DNA from: Thermosynechococcus sp. HN-54
Lineage (GTDB): Bacteria > Cyanobacteriota > Cyanobacteriia > Thermosynechococcales > Thermosynechococcaceae
Reading direction: 5' to 3'
NCBI RefSeq assembly: GCF_023650955.1
Contig: NZ_CP098039.1
Location: 868,001-932,000 of the forward strand
Length of the DNA stretch: 64,000 nucleotides
In this document: one piece after another, positions 37,951 through 47,845 of the stretch
How positions within the stretch are numbered: the stretch's first letter is position 1
Layout: every line of letters begins with the position of its first letter
Position numbers and translations under genes: made by a program
Notes under the pieces: generated by a model
The model's input: the letters and a program-made list of their open reading frames with translations, nothing else
Told to the model about the DNA's origin: nothing
Databases searched by the model: none

Positions 37951-39879
37951 ATGAAATACGCTCAACGTCTTTCCCACCGGCTGAGTCAACTGGCTTTGGT
38001 CGTGGGTCTCTCGTTAGCTCCCACTAACATTGGTCTAGGGCAATCGAGCAATAACAACACCGTTTCCTACAGTCAATTTCTCACTGCCCTTAAGGCTGGT
38101 GAAGTCAGCTCCGTTGAACTCTATCAGGAACAAGGGCTAGCCAAGTTTCGCCGCAAAGATCAACCCGAACAATCTCCCCCCCAGGAGGTACGGCTCTTTG
38201 ATCGTAATCCTGAACTCGTAGAACTGCTGCGCCAAGTGAGTACCCGCTATGACACGACGGTGCGGGTGGTGCCCTCTAGCAGTGATGGAGCGGTGGTCGG
38301 CATCATTTCTAACTTGATGCTGGGCTTCTTTCTGCTGATTTTATTCCTGATGATTTTGCGGCGGGCGAGTAATGCCCCCGGCGGCCCTGGGCAGATTCTC
38401 AACTTTGGTAAATCCCGCGCCCGCTTTCAAATGGAGGCACAAACGGGGGTGACCTTTGGCGATGTGGCTGGGATTGAAGAGGCCAAAGAAGAGCTTCAGG
38501 AAGTTGTGACCTTTCTCAAGAATTCAGAGAAATTTACCTCCATTGGTGCTCGTATTCCCAAGGGGGTGCTACTGATTGGGCCACCGGGAACCGGAAAAAC
38601 GCTCCTTGCCAAGGCGATCGCAGGTGAAGCTGGGGTTCCCTTCTTTTCCATTTCTGGTTCTGAATTTGTGGAAATGTTTGTGGGCGTCGGTGCCTCCCGT
38701 GTGCGGGATCTCTTCAGAAAGGCCAAAGAAAACGCCCCTTGTCTGGTGTTTATTGATGAAATTGATGCCGTCGGTCGCCAACGGGGTGCCGGCATTGGCG
38801 GTGGCAATGATGAGCGCGAGCAAACTCTCAACCAACTCCTGACGGAAATGGATGGCTTTGAGGGTAATACCGGCATTATTGTAATTGCGGCAACGAACCG
38901 CCCCGATGTTTTGGATGCTGCCCTACTGCGTCCGGGCCGCTTTGACCGCCAAATTACCGTTGATTTGCCCAGCTACAAGGGACGCCTGCAAATTCTTCAA
39001 GTCCATGCCCGCGGTAAAAAAATTGCGCCAGAGGTGTCCCTTGAGGCGATCGCCCGCCGTACCCCCGGCTTTTCGGGTGCCGAACTTGCCAACCTCCTCA
39101 ATGAAGCCGCGATTCTCACTGCTCGGCGTCGCAAACCTGCCATTACCAATGCCGAAATTGACGATGCCATTGATCGCGTGACGATTGGCATGACGCTCAC
39201 TCCCCTCCTCGACAGTAAGAAAAAGTGGCTGATTGCCTACCACGAAGTGGGTCATGCCCTACTGATGACGCTCCTGAAACATGCGGATCCCCTCAACAAA
39301 GTGACGATTATCCCCCGTTCTGGGGGCGTTGGCGGCTTTGCCCAGCAAATCTTTGATGAGGAACGGGTAGACAGTGGCCTCTATACCCGCGCATGGCTCC
39401 TCGATGAGATCACGATTCTGTTGGGGGGGCGCGCTGCCGAAGTGGAAATCTTTGGCGATGCTGAAGTCACCGTGGGTGCCAGTAGCGACTTGCGAGCGGT
39501 AGCCAATCTGGCGCGGGAAATGGTGACCCGTTACGGCATGTCGGATTTGGGACACTTAGCCCTTGAAACTCTAGGCAACGAGGTCTTTTTGGGTCGAGAT
39601 CTCATGCCCCGCGCTGAATATTCGGAAGCCGTGGCTGTGCAAATTGACCACCAAGTGCGTGAGATTGTTATGCACTGCTACGAGATTGCCCGCAAACTCA
39701 TCCGCGAGCATCGGGTAGCCATTGATAAGCTGGTGGAGCTGCTCCTTGAGAAGGAAACCATTGACGGTGATGAGTTCCGTGCCTTGGTGCGCCAATATAC
39801 TACCCTACCTGTCAAAGAACCTACTTGGAAGGCGACAGCGACGCCGGTGTCCTTGCGTCAGGGTGCCCAGCCGTCCTAG
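37951..39879 (+). CDS. ftsH: ATP-dependent zinc metalloprotease FtsH
   Basis: A 642-residue membrane AAA+ protease for quality control, in cyanobacteria including turnover of damaged D1. An N-terminal signal/TM segment (about 12-30), a lumenal domain and a second TM (about 110-132) precede the AAA module: GPPGTGKT at about 210, Walker [13 protein letters not shown], and the SRH region [10 protein letters not shown]. The zinc site is YHEVGHALL (about 430). The ATG at 37951 is chosen over GTG 37945. Which of the four cyanobacterial FtsH paralogues this is remains open. An intact AAGGAGG site for the next gene follows the stop. Confidence 0.95.
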   Translation: MKYAQRLSHRLSQLALVVGLSLAPTNIGLGQSSNNNTVSYSQFLTALKAGEVSSVELYQEQGLAKFRRKDQPEQSPPQEVRLFDRNPELVELLRQVSTRYDTTVRVVPSSSDGAVVGIISNLMLGFFLLILFLMILRRASNAPGGPGQILNFGKSRARFQMEAQTGVTFGDVAGIEEAKEELQEVVTFLKNSEKFTSIGARIPKGVLLIGPPGTGKTLLAKAIAGEAGVPFFSISGSEFVEMFVGVGASRVRDLFRKAKENAPCLVFIDEIDAVGRQRGAGIGGGNDEREQTLNQLLTEMDGFEGNTGIIVIAATNRPDVLDAALLRPGRFDRQITVDLPSYKGRLQILQVHARGKKIAPEVSLEAIARRTPGFSGAELANLLNEAAILTARRRKPAITNAEIDDAIDRVTIGMTLTPLLDSKKKWLIAYHEVGHALLMTLLKHADPLNKVTIIPRSGGVGGFAQQIFDEERVDSGLYTRAWLLDEITILLGGRAAEVEIFGDAEVTVGASSDLRAVANLAREMVTRYGMSDLGHLALETLGNEVFLGRDLMPRAEYSEAVAVQIDHQVREIVMHCYEIARKLIREHRVAIDKLVELLLEKETIDGDEFRALVRQYTTLPVKEPTWKATATPVSLRQGAQPS

Positions 39880-39881
39880 GC

Positions 39882-39888
39882 AAGGAGG
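39882..39888 (+). promoter_or_regulatory. Strong ribosome-binding site before the interrupted kinase
   Basis: AAGGAGG, five bases before a GTG at 39894. This decides the start: earlier in-frame codons (for example 39825) lie inside ftsH and lack such a site. The gap from the ftsH stop is 14 bases, so kinase and ftsH form one transcription unit. Confidence 0.75.
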
Positions 39889-39893
39889 CAACG

Positions 39894-41438
39894 GTGAGCC
39901 ATGAGCGGCAGGCAGTCCGCCACCTTTTGGTCATCGAAGATAGTGAGGGACGGCGCCCCATTTTGCTAGAGGCAGCAACCTATTCCATCGGTCGCGATCC
40001 GACGAATTCAATTGTGCTCCACTCCAAGATGGTCTCACGGCAGCACGCGATTTTGTTACGGGTGACCAGTCCTGAGACCAATAGCTATCTTTTTCGCCTC
40101 ATTGATGGTGATTTGCAGGGCAAGCGCAGTACGAATGGGACTTTGGTCAATGGCCAGCGGATTATTGCCCATGATTTGCGTAGCGGCGACATGATTGTAT
40201 TTGGCGGCGATGTGCGTGCCCGCTACTTGACGTTGACTAACATGACGGATACGGAGTTTCAGGATTTTTGCCGCAGTACCGATGTCTTAGGATTTCTCTC
40301 CAAAAGCACCAATCCCTTTGCAACGCTTGTCCCCCTCAGTGAAGGTAATATCGAGAATTTTAGTGAAGCAGCCTTAGTGCGCTTGGCCTCCTATCCGGAG
40401 CTGACGCCCAACCCAATTTTGGAAGTGGATTTAGAAGGGAGGGTGACGTATCTCAATCCAGCGGCAGTCATGCAGTTTCGCGATTTGCAACAACAAAAAT
40501 CAGATCATCCGTTGCTGTTGGGACTGCCGGAACTGGCGCGCTACATGAAGCAAACCCAAGAAAAAGTTCATGTGCGGGAGGTGGAGTACCGAGGGCGTAT
40601 CTACGAGCAATCCATTCACTACATCTACGAAAGTGAACTGATCCGCAGCTATGTGATGGATGTCACCGATCGCAAGCGCGCCGAGGAACAACTGCGTAAC
40701 CAAGCGCGCCGTGAGGCGATCATTAACCGCATTATTCAAGCAATGCGGACAACCATGGTGGCAGCAGAAGTCTTGCAAATTACCGCTGATTTACTGCTTG
40801 AGGCGTTGGGGTCAACACTTTGCCTGATTACCCAAACCGCAACGCCCGATACCCCCACCTATGCCATGCGCCCCCAACTGTCCCATCCACCGACGCCGCT
40901 AATTACCCTCAACCAGCGGGCGATCGCCCTCTTTGAACCTGCCCTCAGCAGCGGTGAACAGGTGGTCTTGGCTGCCAGTTGTACAGATTTGCCAGAGCCG
41001 CTGCAAACGGATCTCAGCACCTTCAACGTGAATGCCTTGGTGATCACCCCCTTGATTTACCTCGGCCAACTTCTCGGGCAAATTACGCTCCTAGATTGTG
41101 AGTGGGAACCCAGTGAGGCAACGTCAGTCCTAGCGAGCGATCGCCAGCTTTGGCAACAAACCCTGCCCAAGTCTTGGACGCCAGAAGATTTAAGCCTCGT
41201 CAAAACCATTGCCGATCAGTGTGCCCTCGCCATTCACCAAGCACAGCTTTACCAACAGGTGCAAGAACTCAATGCCGATTTGGAGCGACAAGTGCACGCC
41301 CGTACTGCCGAACTGGAACAGAAAATGCAGGAGCTAGAGCGGCTCAATGCCATTAAGGATGATTTCTTGAGTACCGTTTCCCATGAGTTGCGCACGCCCA
41401 TGGCCAATATGAAAATGGCCATCTATCAGAAGTGTTGA
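39894..41438 (+). pseudogene. 5' part of an IS-interrupted FHA-PAS-GAF histidine kinase
   Basis: The N-terminal 511 residues of a sensor kinase, running on into the IS element for four codons to a stop. Domains in order are FHA (YSIGRDPTNS, SKMVSRQHAIL; about 25-110), PAS (about 175-265), GAF (about 285-450), a coiled coil (QVQELNADLERQ), and HisKA with SHELRTP, phosphoacceptor His at about 497. The ATP-binding domain is missing and lies beyond the insertion. Without it, autophosphorylation is not expected. The FHA domain suggests input from Ser/Thr phosphorylation. The intact gene would encode about 714 residues. Confidence 0.93.
41417..41426 (+). repeat. Target site duplication, left copy
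   Basis: GGCCATCTAT, identical to the ten bases at 42516-42525 on the other side of the insertion element. It belongs to the kinase codons for Ala-Ile-Tyr. Confidence 0.97.
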
Positions 41439-41439
41439 A
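41427..41439 (+). repeat. Left terminal inverted repeat of the IS
   Basis: CAGAAGTGTTGAA, complementary base for base to 42503-42515. Inside it the two ends diverge. Confidence 0.95.
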
Positions 41440-41461
41440 TTCTGCAACAAAACTTAACATC

Positions 41462-42469
41462 CTAAGTGACAAGTAGCTCTGGCTGCCAATCAAAGCTCCA
41501 ATGCACTATCGAGCAGCGGCGACTCAGTTCCAGTTGCAAATATCGCAATTTGTCTAATAGCTTCCTGCCAAAGTATTCAGGTATCTCCATTAGCTCTAAA
41601 ATTAAGTACCCAATCAAAACCATATAAATCTGATTTATCACCCCATTCAAACTCTTCGTAATCAGCTTGTCTAATGATAAATGCATCTTTAGAAACTTCC
41701 ATAAGTTCTCAATCCCCCACCGATGCCGATACAGCTCACTCACTTCCTCATCACTTAGATGCATTAGATTCGTCGCAATACGAAACTCTGTTCCATGCTC
41801 ATCAAAAAATTGAACCACTCGGTATCTCTCATGATTGAGCTTCATTCTCATGTTATTCTTGATACGCACAACAAATAAACACTTCCTCTCACTCAGCCGC
41901 TCTAAAAATCTCCAACTCGCAAACCCTCTATCCATGATGGCAACGGCATTCTCAGGGATCATTTCTAAAATCTCGTCTTGAAAGCTTAGGTCATGTCTCT
42001 CCCCAAAAGAGACTACTGCCTTACCCAGGATGTTCTCTGTTAAATCAAATCCTGTAATTAACTTCACTTGATGGTATTTGTAGAACCAAAAGAGCTTACT
42101 CGTCAGGGTAATGACGGTTGAATCAATAGGAAACAGCATCAGACTTGAACAACGATGTCTCTTGCGAGCTTGAGACATGAGATGAGTGTAAATCCTCTCA
42201 AATAAGGTGGTTGTTCGAGTTTTGTTCGCCTTGGAAAACGTGGACATATCCACTGTAATCCCCGAATGATTCAAGCGATAAAATAAGGCTCTCATGCTGG
42301 TTAATCCTTGGTCGAGAATGTAGGTCAACCAGATTTTGAAGAACAATTGAGAGTTGAGGACGGGGTAGTCGCAAGGGCTGAGCTGCTTGAGAATAGACTT
42401 GACAAGAACTGAAAAAGATGCCATAGTAAGCTGATTAATTTTTCTTCTTTTGAGGGAAGAATACGACAT
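41462..42469 (-). CDS. IS4-family DDE transposase
   Basis: A 335-residue transposase that appears intact. The DDE residues are D116 (FPIDSTVI), D180 (AIMDRGFASW) and E254, the last inside the exact IS4 signature Y-x2-R-x3-E-x6-K (Y247, R250, E254, K261). The ATG at 42469 has GGGA-AGAA just upstream; an ATG 15 codons in is a weaker option. The frame has no stops or frameshifts, so the element may still be mobile. Codon use differs from neighbours, with more A/T-ending codons. Confidence 0.93.
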   Translation of the reverse strand: MSYSSLKRRKINQLTMASFSVLVKSILKQLSPCDYPVLNSQLFFKIWLTYILDQGLTSMRALFYRLNHSGITVDMSTFSKANKTRTTTLFERIYTHLMSQARKRHRCSSLMLFPIDSTVITLTSKLFWFYKYHQVKLITGFDLTENILGKAVVSFGERHDLSFQDEILEMIPENAVAIMDRGFASWRFLERLSERKCLFVVRIKNNMRMKLNHERYRVVQFFDEHGTEFRIATNLMHLSDEEVSELYRHRWGIENLWKFLKMHLSLDKLITKSLNGVINQIYMVLIGYLILELMEIPEYFGRKLLDKLRYLQLELSRRCSIVHWSFDWQPELLVT

Positions 42470-42502
42470 TTCTTCCCTTTTTTCTAGCCTCTTAAACTAT
42501 CT

Positions 42503-42515
42503 TTCAACACTTCTG
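42503..42515 (-). repeat. Right terminal inverted repeat of the IS
   Basis: TTCAACACTTCTG, the exact complement of the left end. It abuts the second target-site copy. Confidence 0.95.
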
Positions 42516-42525
42516 GGCCATCTAT
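42516..42525 (+). repeat. Target site duplication, right copy
   Basis: GGCCATCTAT, a repeat of 41417-41426. The kinase frame resumes directly after it at ATG 42526. Confidence 0.97.
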
Positions 42526-43137
42526 ATGCTGAAGCAATTTGCTACCGACGATCGCCAGAAGCGCTACCTCGACATTCTCGCCAATGAGTGCAACCGCGAA
42601 ACGGAACTGATCAATGATTTGCTGGATCTGCAACGCCTAGAGGCCGGGCGTAGCCAAATTCAACAGGAGGTGGTTGATCTCGACAGTTGGCTCCCCTCGG
42701 TGCTCGACCCCTTTCGCAATCGCATGCAACAACGCCAGCAGTCCCTTGAGATTGTGCGCCCTCCCACTTTGCCACCCCTCCTCTCCAATCGTCATGCCTT
42801 GGCGCGCGTTCTCGCTGAGTTACTGAACAATGCCTGCAAGTACAGCCCGGCGGGAGCACAAATTATTGTCCGCTTTGATCCCATCGGTGGCGATCGCTTG
42901 CAAATCCAAGTGAGCAATCCCTCAGAGATTCCCAGTGAGGAGCTGCCACGTATCTTTGAAAAGTTTTATCGCATTCCCAATGCGGATCCGTGGCAACAGG
43001 GGGGAACGGGTTTAGGCCTTGCCCTCACCCAAAAACTCGTGGAGCAATTGCAGGGCGAAATTCACGTCCACAGCGCAGCCGGCATGACCACCTTTACCCT
43101 GAGCTTACCCACTGCGTCAGGTGATCCCACTCCCTGA
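42526..43137 (+). pseudogene. 3' part of the IS-interrupted histidine kinase (HATPase domain)
   Basis: The last 203 residues of the kinase. First comes the end of the dimerisation helix pair (RYLDILANECNRETELINDLL), then the GHKL ATPase: N-box ELLNNACKYS (about residue 105), F/G1 region with IFEKFYRIPNAD, and G2 GGTGLGLAL. It is in phase with the upstream part if the IS and one target copy are removed. The fragment begins with an ATG codon, so it could be translated alone if the IS provides a promoter, but it lacks the phosphoacceptor His and would not be a complete kinase. Confidence 0.93.
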
Positions 43138-43168
43138 TAAAATAGGGTGCTAACGTTTTTAGGGTGCC

Positions 43169-44257
43169 ATGACCCTCTCGCGAGTCGCTTTAAGTAGCCT
43201 ACAGCAAGACCTTGATCAGTTAATTAGTCGCTTGGATACTCTGCCCCATGGCGATCTCATTTACCAAGCCCTACAACTGTTTACCGAGATTGCTGAGGAG
43301 GAACTGGAACGACTAGACTGGAAAATCCTGCGTTCTTGCCTGCGGGATATGCACCAAGCCCTGCGGGTGTTTGCCCCCTATCGCCATACCCGCAAAATCT
43401 CTATCTTTGGCTCGGCACGCACCCCCTCTACGGCCCCTGTCTATGAAATGGCGGTGCGCTTTGCCCAAGCCGCTAGTGCAGCGGGTTTTATGATTATCAC
43501 CGGGGCGGGGGGCGGCATCATGGAGGCTGGTAACAAAGGCGCAGGCCCCAACAAGTCCTTTGGCCTCAACATTGAACTCCCCTTTGAGCAGGGAGCTAAT
43601 CCCTACATTGAAGGCGATCCGCGGCTGATTCACTTCAAGTATTTTTTTACGCGCAAGCTTTTTTTGCTCAAGGAAACCGACGCCATTACCGTATTTCCGG
43701 GGGGCTTTGGCACCCAAGATGAAGCCTTTGAATGCTTGACCCTCTGTCAAACGGGCAAAGCTCCTCCTAAGCCCTTGGTCTTGATGGATATTGCCGGCGG
43801 TACCTACTGGCAGCATTGGGATCAGTTTATTCGCCAAGAACTGGTTGCTAAGGGACTGATTAACAGTGAAGATCAGGAACTCTACCGCATCTGCACCAGT
43901 GTCGAGGAGGGGTTGGCGTACCTCAGTGACTTTTACCGCGTTTATCACTCTAGCCGCTACGTGGGCGATCGCTTGGTGCTGCGGTTGAACCAAGACATTA
44001 GTGATGCCGCCCTAGCGGAACTCAATCGCGATTTTCAGGACATTCTCGTGTCGGGTCAGATCGAGCGCGCTGAACCCCTGCCTCGGGAAGTAGAAGATGA
44101 GCAGCCCATCAACCAACCGTCTCTGACTCACACCCTGCACCTTCCCCGACTGATTTTGCACTTTAACCAGCGCGACTACAGCCGCCTCTATCAACTCATT
44201 TACCGCCTGAATGGCTTTGCCACGGCGGAGACTGTGTACCATCCCGAACGCAAATAG
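43169..44257 (+). CDS. LOG-family protein (TIGR00730-like)
   Basis: A 362-residue protein with a Rossmann-like LOG core. The cytokinin-activating phosphoribohydrolase motif is PGGFGTQDEAFE (about residues 172-183), with ISIFGSARTP and ITGAGGGIMEAGNKGA upstream. It has extra N- and C-terminal regions beyond the usual 200-residue LOG, as in larger cyanobacterial and actinobacterial members. A nucleotide 5'-monophosphate phosphoribohydrolase activity is likely; old annotations as lysine decarboxylase are not supported. It begins 31 bases after the kinase fragment. Confidence 0.88.
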   Translation: MTLSRVALSSLQQDLDQLISRLDTLPHGDLIYQALQLFTEIAEEELERLDWKILRSCLRDMHQALRVFAPYRHTRKISIFGSARTPSTAPVYEMAVRFAQAASAAGFMIITGAGGGIMEAGNKGAGPNKSFGLNIELPFEQGANPYIEGDPRLIHFKYFFTRKLFLLKETDAITVFPGGFGTQDEAFECLTLCQTGKAPPKPLVLMDIAGGTYWQHWDQFIRQELVAKGLINSEDQELYRICTSVEEGLAYLSDFYRVYHSSRYVGDRLVLRLNQDISDAALAELNRDFQDILVSGQIERAEPLPREVEDEQPINQPSLTHTLHLPRLILHFNQRDYSRLYQLIYRLNGFATAETVYHPERK

Positions 44258-44309
44258 GCGATCGCCCCCCGATGACCGTTTTTAATCACCTTTAGAGATA
44301 CGTACGCCC

Positions 44310-45605
44310 ATGATCGAACGCTATACCCTTGCCCCGATGGGGAATCTCTGGACGGATGCCTACAAATTCAAGACTTGGCTCGATGTTGAAATTGCGGTTT
44401 GTGAAGCCCAAGCCGAACTGGGGCATATTCCCGCCGAAGCGGTAGCTGAAATCAAAGCTAAGGCCAAGTTTGATCCTCAACGGGTGCTGGAAATTGAAGC
44501 GGAGGTGAAGCACGATGTCATTGCTTTCCTCACCAATGTCAACGAGAATGTTGGCGATGCCGGACGGTATATTCACCTTGGGCTAACCAGTTCCGATGTC
44601 CTGGATACCGGTTTGGCCCTGCAATTGGTGGCGAGTCTAAGGCTGATCCAAGAGCAGTTGGAGCATCTCATTCAGGCGGTGCGCCATCGCGCCCAAGAAC
44701 ATCGCTATACGGTGATGGTGGGACGCAGTCATGGGATTCACGCCGAACCCATTACATTTGGTTTCAAGCTCGCTGGCTGGTTGGCGGAATTGCTACGCCA
44801 TCGCGATCGCCTGTGTCAGTTACAGCGCACCGTAGCCGTGGGCAAAATCTCTGGGGCAGTGGGCACCTATGCCAATGTGGATCCGCGCGTGGAGGCGATC
44901 GCTTGCCAAAAACTAGGCCTACAACCCGATACTGCTTCAACGCAGGTGATTTCCCGCGATCGCCACGCCGACTATGCCCAAACCCTTGCCCTCTTGGGAG
45001 CGAGCCTCGAGCGCTTTGCCGTTGAGATTCGCAATCTTCAGCGCACCGATGTCCTTGAAGTGGAAGAATTCTTCTCGAAGGGCCAAAAAGGCTCCTCCGC
45101 CATGCCCCACAAACGCAATCCTATTCGTTCCGAACGCCTGACGGGTTTAGCGCGGGTACTCCGCGGCAATGCCTTAGCAGCTCTGGAAAATGTTGCTCTT
45201 TGGCATGAGCGGGATATTTCCCACAGTGCCGTGGAGCGAGTCATCTTGCCCGACAGTTCAATTCTCACTCACTTTATGCTGGTGGAGATGACGGACTTGG
45301 TGCAAACGCTACAGGTCTATCCAGAGAATATGCGCCGCAACATGAACTGCTATGGCGGTGTCATCTTCAGTCAGCGGGTGCTCCTCGCCCTAGTGGAAAA
45401 AGGCCTCAGCCGCGAAGCCGCCTATGCCCTCGTACAAAAACACGCCCATGCCGCTTGGAATCAACCCAACGGTGACTTTGCCGCCAACCTCAAAGGAGAT
45501 CCTGAAATCCAGCGCTATTTAAGTCCTGAGGAGTTGGAAGCCTGCTTTAATCCTGAGCATCACCTGAAGCACCTAGAGGAAATTTACCAGCGATTGGGGA
45601 TTTAG
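44310..45605 (+). CDS. purB: Adenylosuccinate lyase
   Basis: A 431-residue fumarase/aspartase-superfamily enzyme that works twice in purine synthesis (SAICAR and adenylosuccinate cleavage). The superfamily signature is GSSAMPHKRNPI (about residue 263), preceded by GLTSSDVLDTG and GRSHGIHAEP, with the catalytic His in the latter. The length is typical. The 91 bases to the convergent pyrE contain a short GGGGA/TCCCC inverted repeat without a T-run, too weak to call as a terminator. Confidence 0.97.
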   Translation: MIERYTLAPMGNLWTDAYKFKTWLDVEIAVCEAQAELGHIPAEAVAEIKAKAKFDPQRVLEIEAEVKHDVIAFLTNVNENVGDAGRYIHLGLTSSDVLDTGLALQLVASLRLIQEQLEHLIQAVRHRAQEHRYTVMVGRSHGIHAEPITFGFKLAGWLAELLRHRDRLCQLQRTVAVGKISGAVGTYANVDPRVEAIACQKLGLQPDTASTQVISRDRHADYAQTLALLGASLERFAVEIRNLQRTDVLEVEEFFSKGQKGSSAMPHKRNPIRSERLTGLARVLRGNALAALENVALWHERDISHSAVERVILPDSSILTHFMLVEMTDLVQTLQVYPENMRRNMNCYGGVIFSQRVLLALVEKGLSREAAYALVQKHAHAAWNQPNGDFAANLKGDPEIQRYLSPEELEACFNPEHHLKHLEEIYQRLGI

Positions 45606-45696
45606 AACGGGTCTTAAGGTTGGATCGGGGAGCTATCAGTCCCCCACTGTATCTAGAAGATTTAGAAGGTCAGCGTCGGGCGGATGTCACTCCCCT

Positions 45697-46266
45697 TTAG
45701 GACTGATTGAGATAGGTTTCGAGGTCGCTAATCCGAAAGAGCGATCGCAGGGGCACCCCCTGAGCAGCAAAAGCCGCTTCCCCACCCGCTTGACGATCCA
45801 CGATCGCGAGGACTTCATTGACCACATAGCCCGCCTCTTGGAGGCGCAGAACTGCCTTGAGGGCCGATCCTCCTGTGGTGATCACATCCTCAAGCACCGT
45901 GACCACTGCCCCTTGGGGCAAAGGGGGACCTTCAATAAAGCTCATTGTGCCGTGGCCCTTAGCTTCCTTACGCACAATCAGGGCTGCTCGATCCTGCCCC
46001 TGTAAATTGGAGAGGACACTCACTGCCACGACCAAGGGATCTGCACCAAGGGTGAGACCCGCCACCGCCACTACTTCGGGTGCCAACTGCTCCAAGAAGA
46101 GCCGTCCCACAAGGTAAGCGCCCCGTGCCGACAGGGTCACGGGTTTGCAGTTGATGTAGTAATGGCTTTTTTGGCCAGAGGAAAGGATAAACTCGCCGGC
46201 ACGGTAGGCATCGCGGCAAAGCAGCGCCAAAAGTTCCTGACGCAGGTCAACAAGGGAATCATGCAT
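45697..46266 (-). CDS. pyrE: Orotate phosphoribosyltransferase
   Basis: A 189-residue enzyme of pyrimidine synthesis that joins orotate to PRPP. The PRPP-binding motif is VTVLEDVITTGGSALKAV (about residues 110-127), with the flexible-loop block IVRKEAKGHGT and SGQKSHYYINCKPVTL upstream. ATG 46266 is the family start; the longer in-frame ORF to 46314 would run into cysS. It lies 14 bases after the cysS stop on the same strand. Confidence 0.95.
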   Translation of the reverse strand: MHDSLVDLRQELLALLCRDAYRAGEFILSSGQKSHYYINCKPVTLSARGAYLVGRLFLEQLAPEVVAVAGLTLGADPLVVAVSVLSNLQGQDRAALIVRKEAKGHGTMSFIEGPPLPQGAVVTVLEDVITTGGSALKAVLRLQEAGYVVNEVLAIVDRQAGGEAAFAAQGVPLRSLFRISDLETYLNQS

Positions 46267-46280
46267 AGTGTTCTCCAAAG

Positions 46281-47747
46281 TTAGGGGGCGGAGCCAGCGG
46301 CTACGCGAAACCAATGGGTGGTGCCGTCCTTGTGATCCACGAGTTTGACGCCTTGTGCCAAAAGGAGATCCCGCAGGCGATCGCTCTCAGCGTAGTTCTT
46401 GGCTTGGCGGGCAGCGGTGCGAGCGGCAATCAGCGCTTGAATCTCCTCATCGGTTAGGCCAGCGGTTTGGGCAGCTTGTGCCTCCGCTTTTACTTCTAGA
46501 CCTAAGACCTGAGCAAGGGTCACCAAGGTGTGCCAGTCGCGGCTGAGTTCAGCGGGCGATCGCCCCCAGTCCCCCCCATGGAGATAACGATGCTGCTCAC
46601 GATTCAGGGTTTTCGCCAGTTCAAAGACCACGGCTAGGGCGGCAGCGGTGTTCAAGTCCTCATCCATAGCTTGCCAAAAGGCTTGAGTACTGGGGTGGCT
46701 TTTCACCTCTTCTGGAGCCGTGGGGGGCAGGGGAATCTGCTGATGCAAGCGCAGGGCTTCCGCTAGGGTTTGCCAGCCCTTGGCAGCGGCGCTCAGTGCC
46801 TCTGACGTAAAGTCCAAAGGTTTGCGGTACTGAGCCTGCAAGACCAACAGGCGCAAGGCCATGGGATCCACCCCCTGAGTCAGCAGGTCACGAATTGTTG
46901 TGAAGTTGCCCAAGGACTTAGACATTTTCTCAGTGTTGACGGTCACAAAGCCGTTGTGGAGCCAAAATCGCGCCAAGGGCTGCTGGGTCACCGCCTCCGA
47001 TTGGGCAATTTCATTCTCGTGGTGGGGAAAGATTAAATCCATGCCGCCGCAGTGGATATCCACCGTTGCCCCAAAGGCCCGCCGCACCATTGCCGAGCAT
47101 TCAATGTGCCAGCCGGGGCGCCCTTTCCCCCACGGGGCTTCCCACGGATCATAGACACTCATTTCCTCGGGCTTCGCCGCTTTCCAGAGGGCAAAATCTA
47201 GGGGATGGTGTTTGCGCTGCTCCTCCACTTCCTCAATGCGGCCACTGGCACCGGCCATGAGTTGCTCAAGCTGGCGCCCAGAGAGCTTGCCATAGCTGGG
47301 AAATTGCGCCACGGCATAGTAAACATCGCCGCCAGCCACGTAGGCATAGCCGCGATCCAGTAGCCCTTGGATCAGATCAATAATTTCCGGAATCACCTCC
47401 GTCGCACGGGGATAGGCATTGGCAGGCAAGATATTCAACGCCGCCATGTCTTCGTGGTACGCAGCTATGTAGCGATCGCTCACCGTCGCCATGGTTTCAC
47501 CGTTTTCATGGGCACGGCGAAGAATTTTGTCATCAATGTCGGTAAAATTCTGCACATAGTGGACGTGGTAGCCCAAGAACGTGAGATAGCGGCGGAGCAC
47601 ATCCCAAGCCACATAGGAACGGGCGTGCCCCAAGTGGCAGTAGTCATACACCGTGACCCCACAGGCATAGATCGTCACCCGCTCTGGGTGTAGGGGCGAG
47701 AAGGGTTCAAGGCGGCGAGACAGTGTGTTGTACAGATGTAAGGGCAC
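46281..47747 (-). CDS. cysS: Cysteinyl-tRNA synthetase
   Basis: A 488-residue class I synthetase. Key features are the zinc-ligand Cys in YACGVTVYDYCHLGHARSY (the HIGH motif appears as HLGH), a second zinc site in WHIECSAM and the HCGGMDLIFPHHENE block, and the KMSKS loop (EKMSKSLGNF, about 265-274). The start is GTG 47747. It diverges from rpsN across 98 bases and precedes pyrE. Confidence 0.97.
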   Translation of the reverse strand: MPLHLYNTLSRRLEPFSPLHPERVTIYACGVTVYDYCHLGHARSYVAWDVLRRYLTFLGYHVHYVQNFTDIDDKILRRAHENGETMATVSDRYIAAYHEDMAALNILPANAYPRATEVIPEIIDLIQGLLDRGYAYVAGGDVYYAVAQFPSYGKLSGRQLEQLMAGASGRIEEVEEQRKHHPLDFALWKAAKPEEMSVYDPWEAPWGKGRPGWHIECSAMVRRAFGATVDIHCGGMDLIFPHHENEIAQSEAVTQQPLARFWLHNGFVTVNTEKMSKSLGNFTTIRDLLTQGVDPMALRLLVLQAQYRKPLDFTSEALSAAAKGWQTLAEALRLHQQIPLPPTAPEEVKSHPSTQAFWQAMDEDLNTAAALAVVFELAKTLNREQHRYLHGGDWGRSPAELSRDWHTLVTLAQVLGLEVKAEAQAAQTAGLTDEEIQALIAARTAARQAKNYAESDRLRDLLLAQGVKLVDHKDGTTHWFRVAAGSAP

Positions 47748-47845
47748 AGAAACACCCCGTAAGGATCAACAGTTGCAGCAGCAAATCGCTCTTTGATAGG
47801 ATATAGGATACCAAATTCATCATTACCGAGGACAAACACACCCCC

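Larger units (their letters stand above)
41427..42515. mobile_element. IS4-family insertion sequence, 1,089 bp
   Basis: A complete element bounded by perfect 13-base inverted repeats, CAGAAGTGTTGAA at 41427-41439 and its complement at 42503-42515, and flanked by a 10-base target duplication. It carries one full transposase gene on the minus strand relative to the kinase. The internal sequence is visibly richer in A+T than the host genes and has no HIP1 octamer, which suggests a different origin. The perfect ends and direct repeats suggest a recent insertion. Confidence 0.96.

Noticed and set aside
43313-43993. A 226-residue frame antisense to the LOG-family gene
   Set aside because: It lies fully inside a conserved gene and has no recognisable fold.
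45606-45696. A bidirectional terminator between purB and pyrE
   Set aside because: The stem GGGGA/TCCCC is short and no T-run follows on either side.
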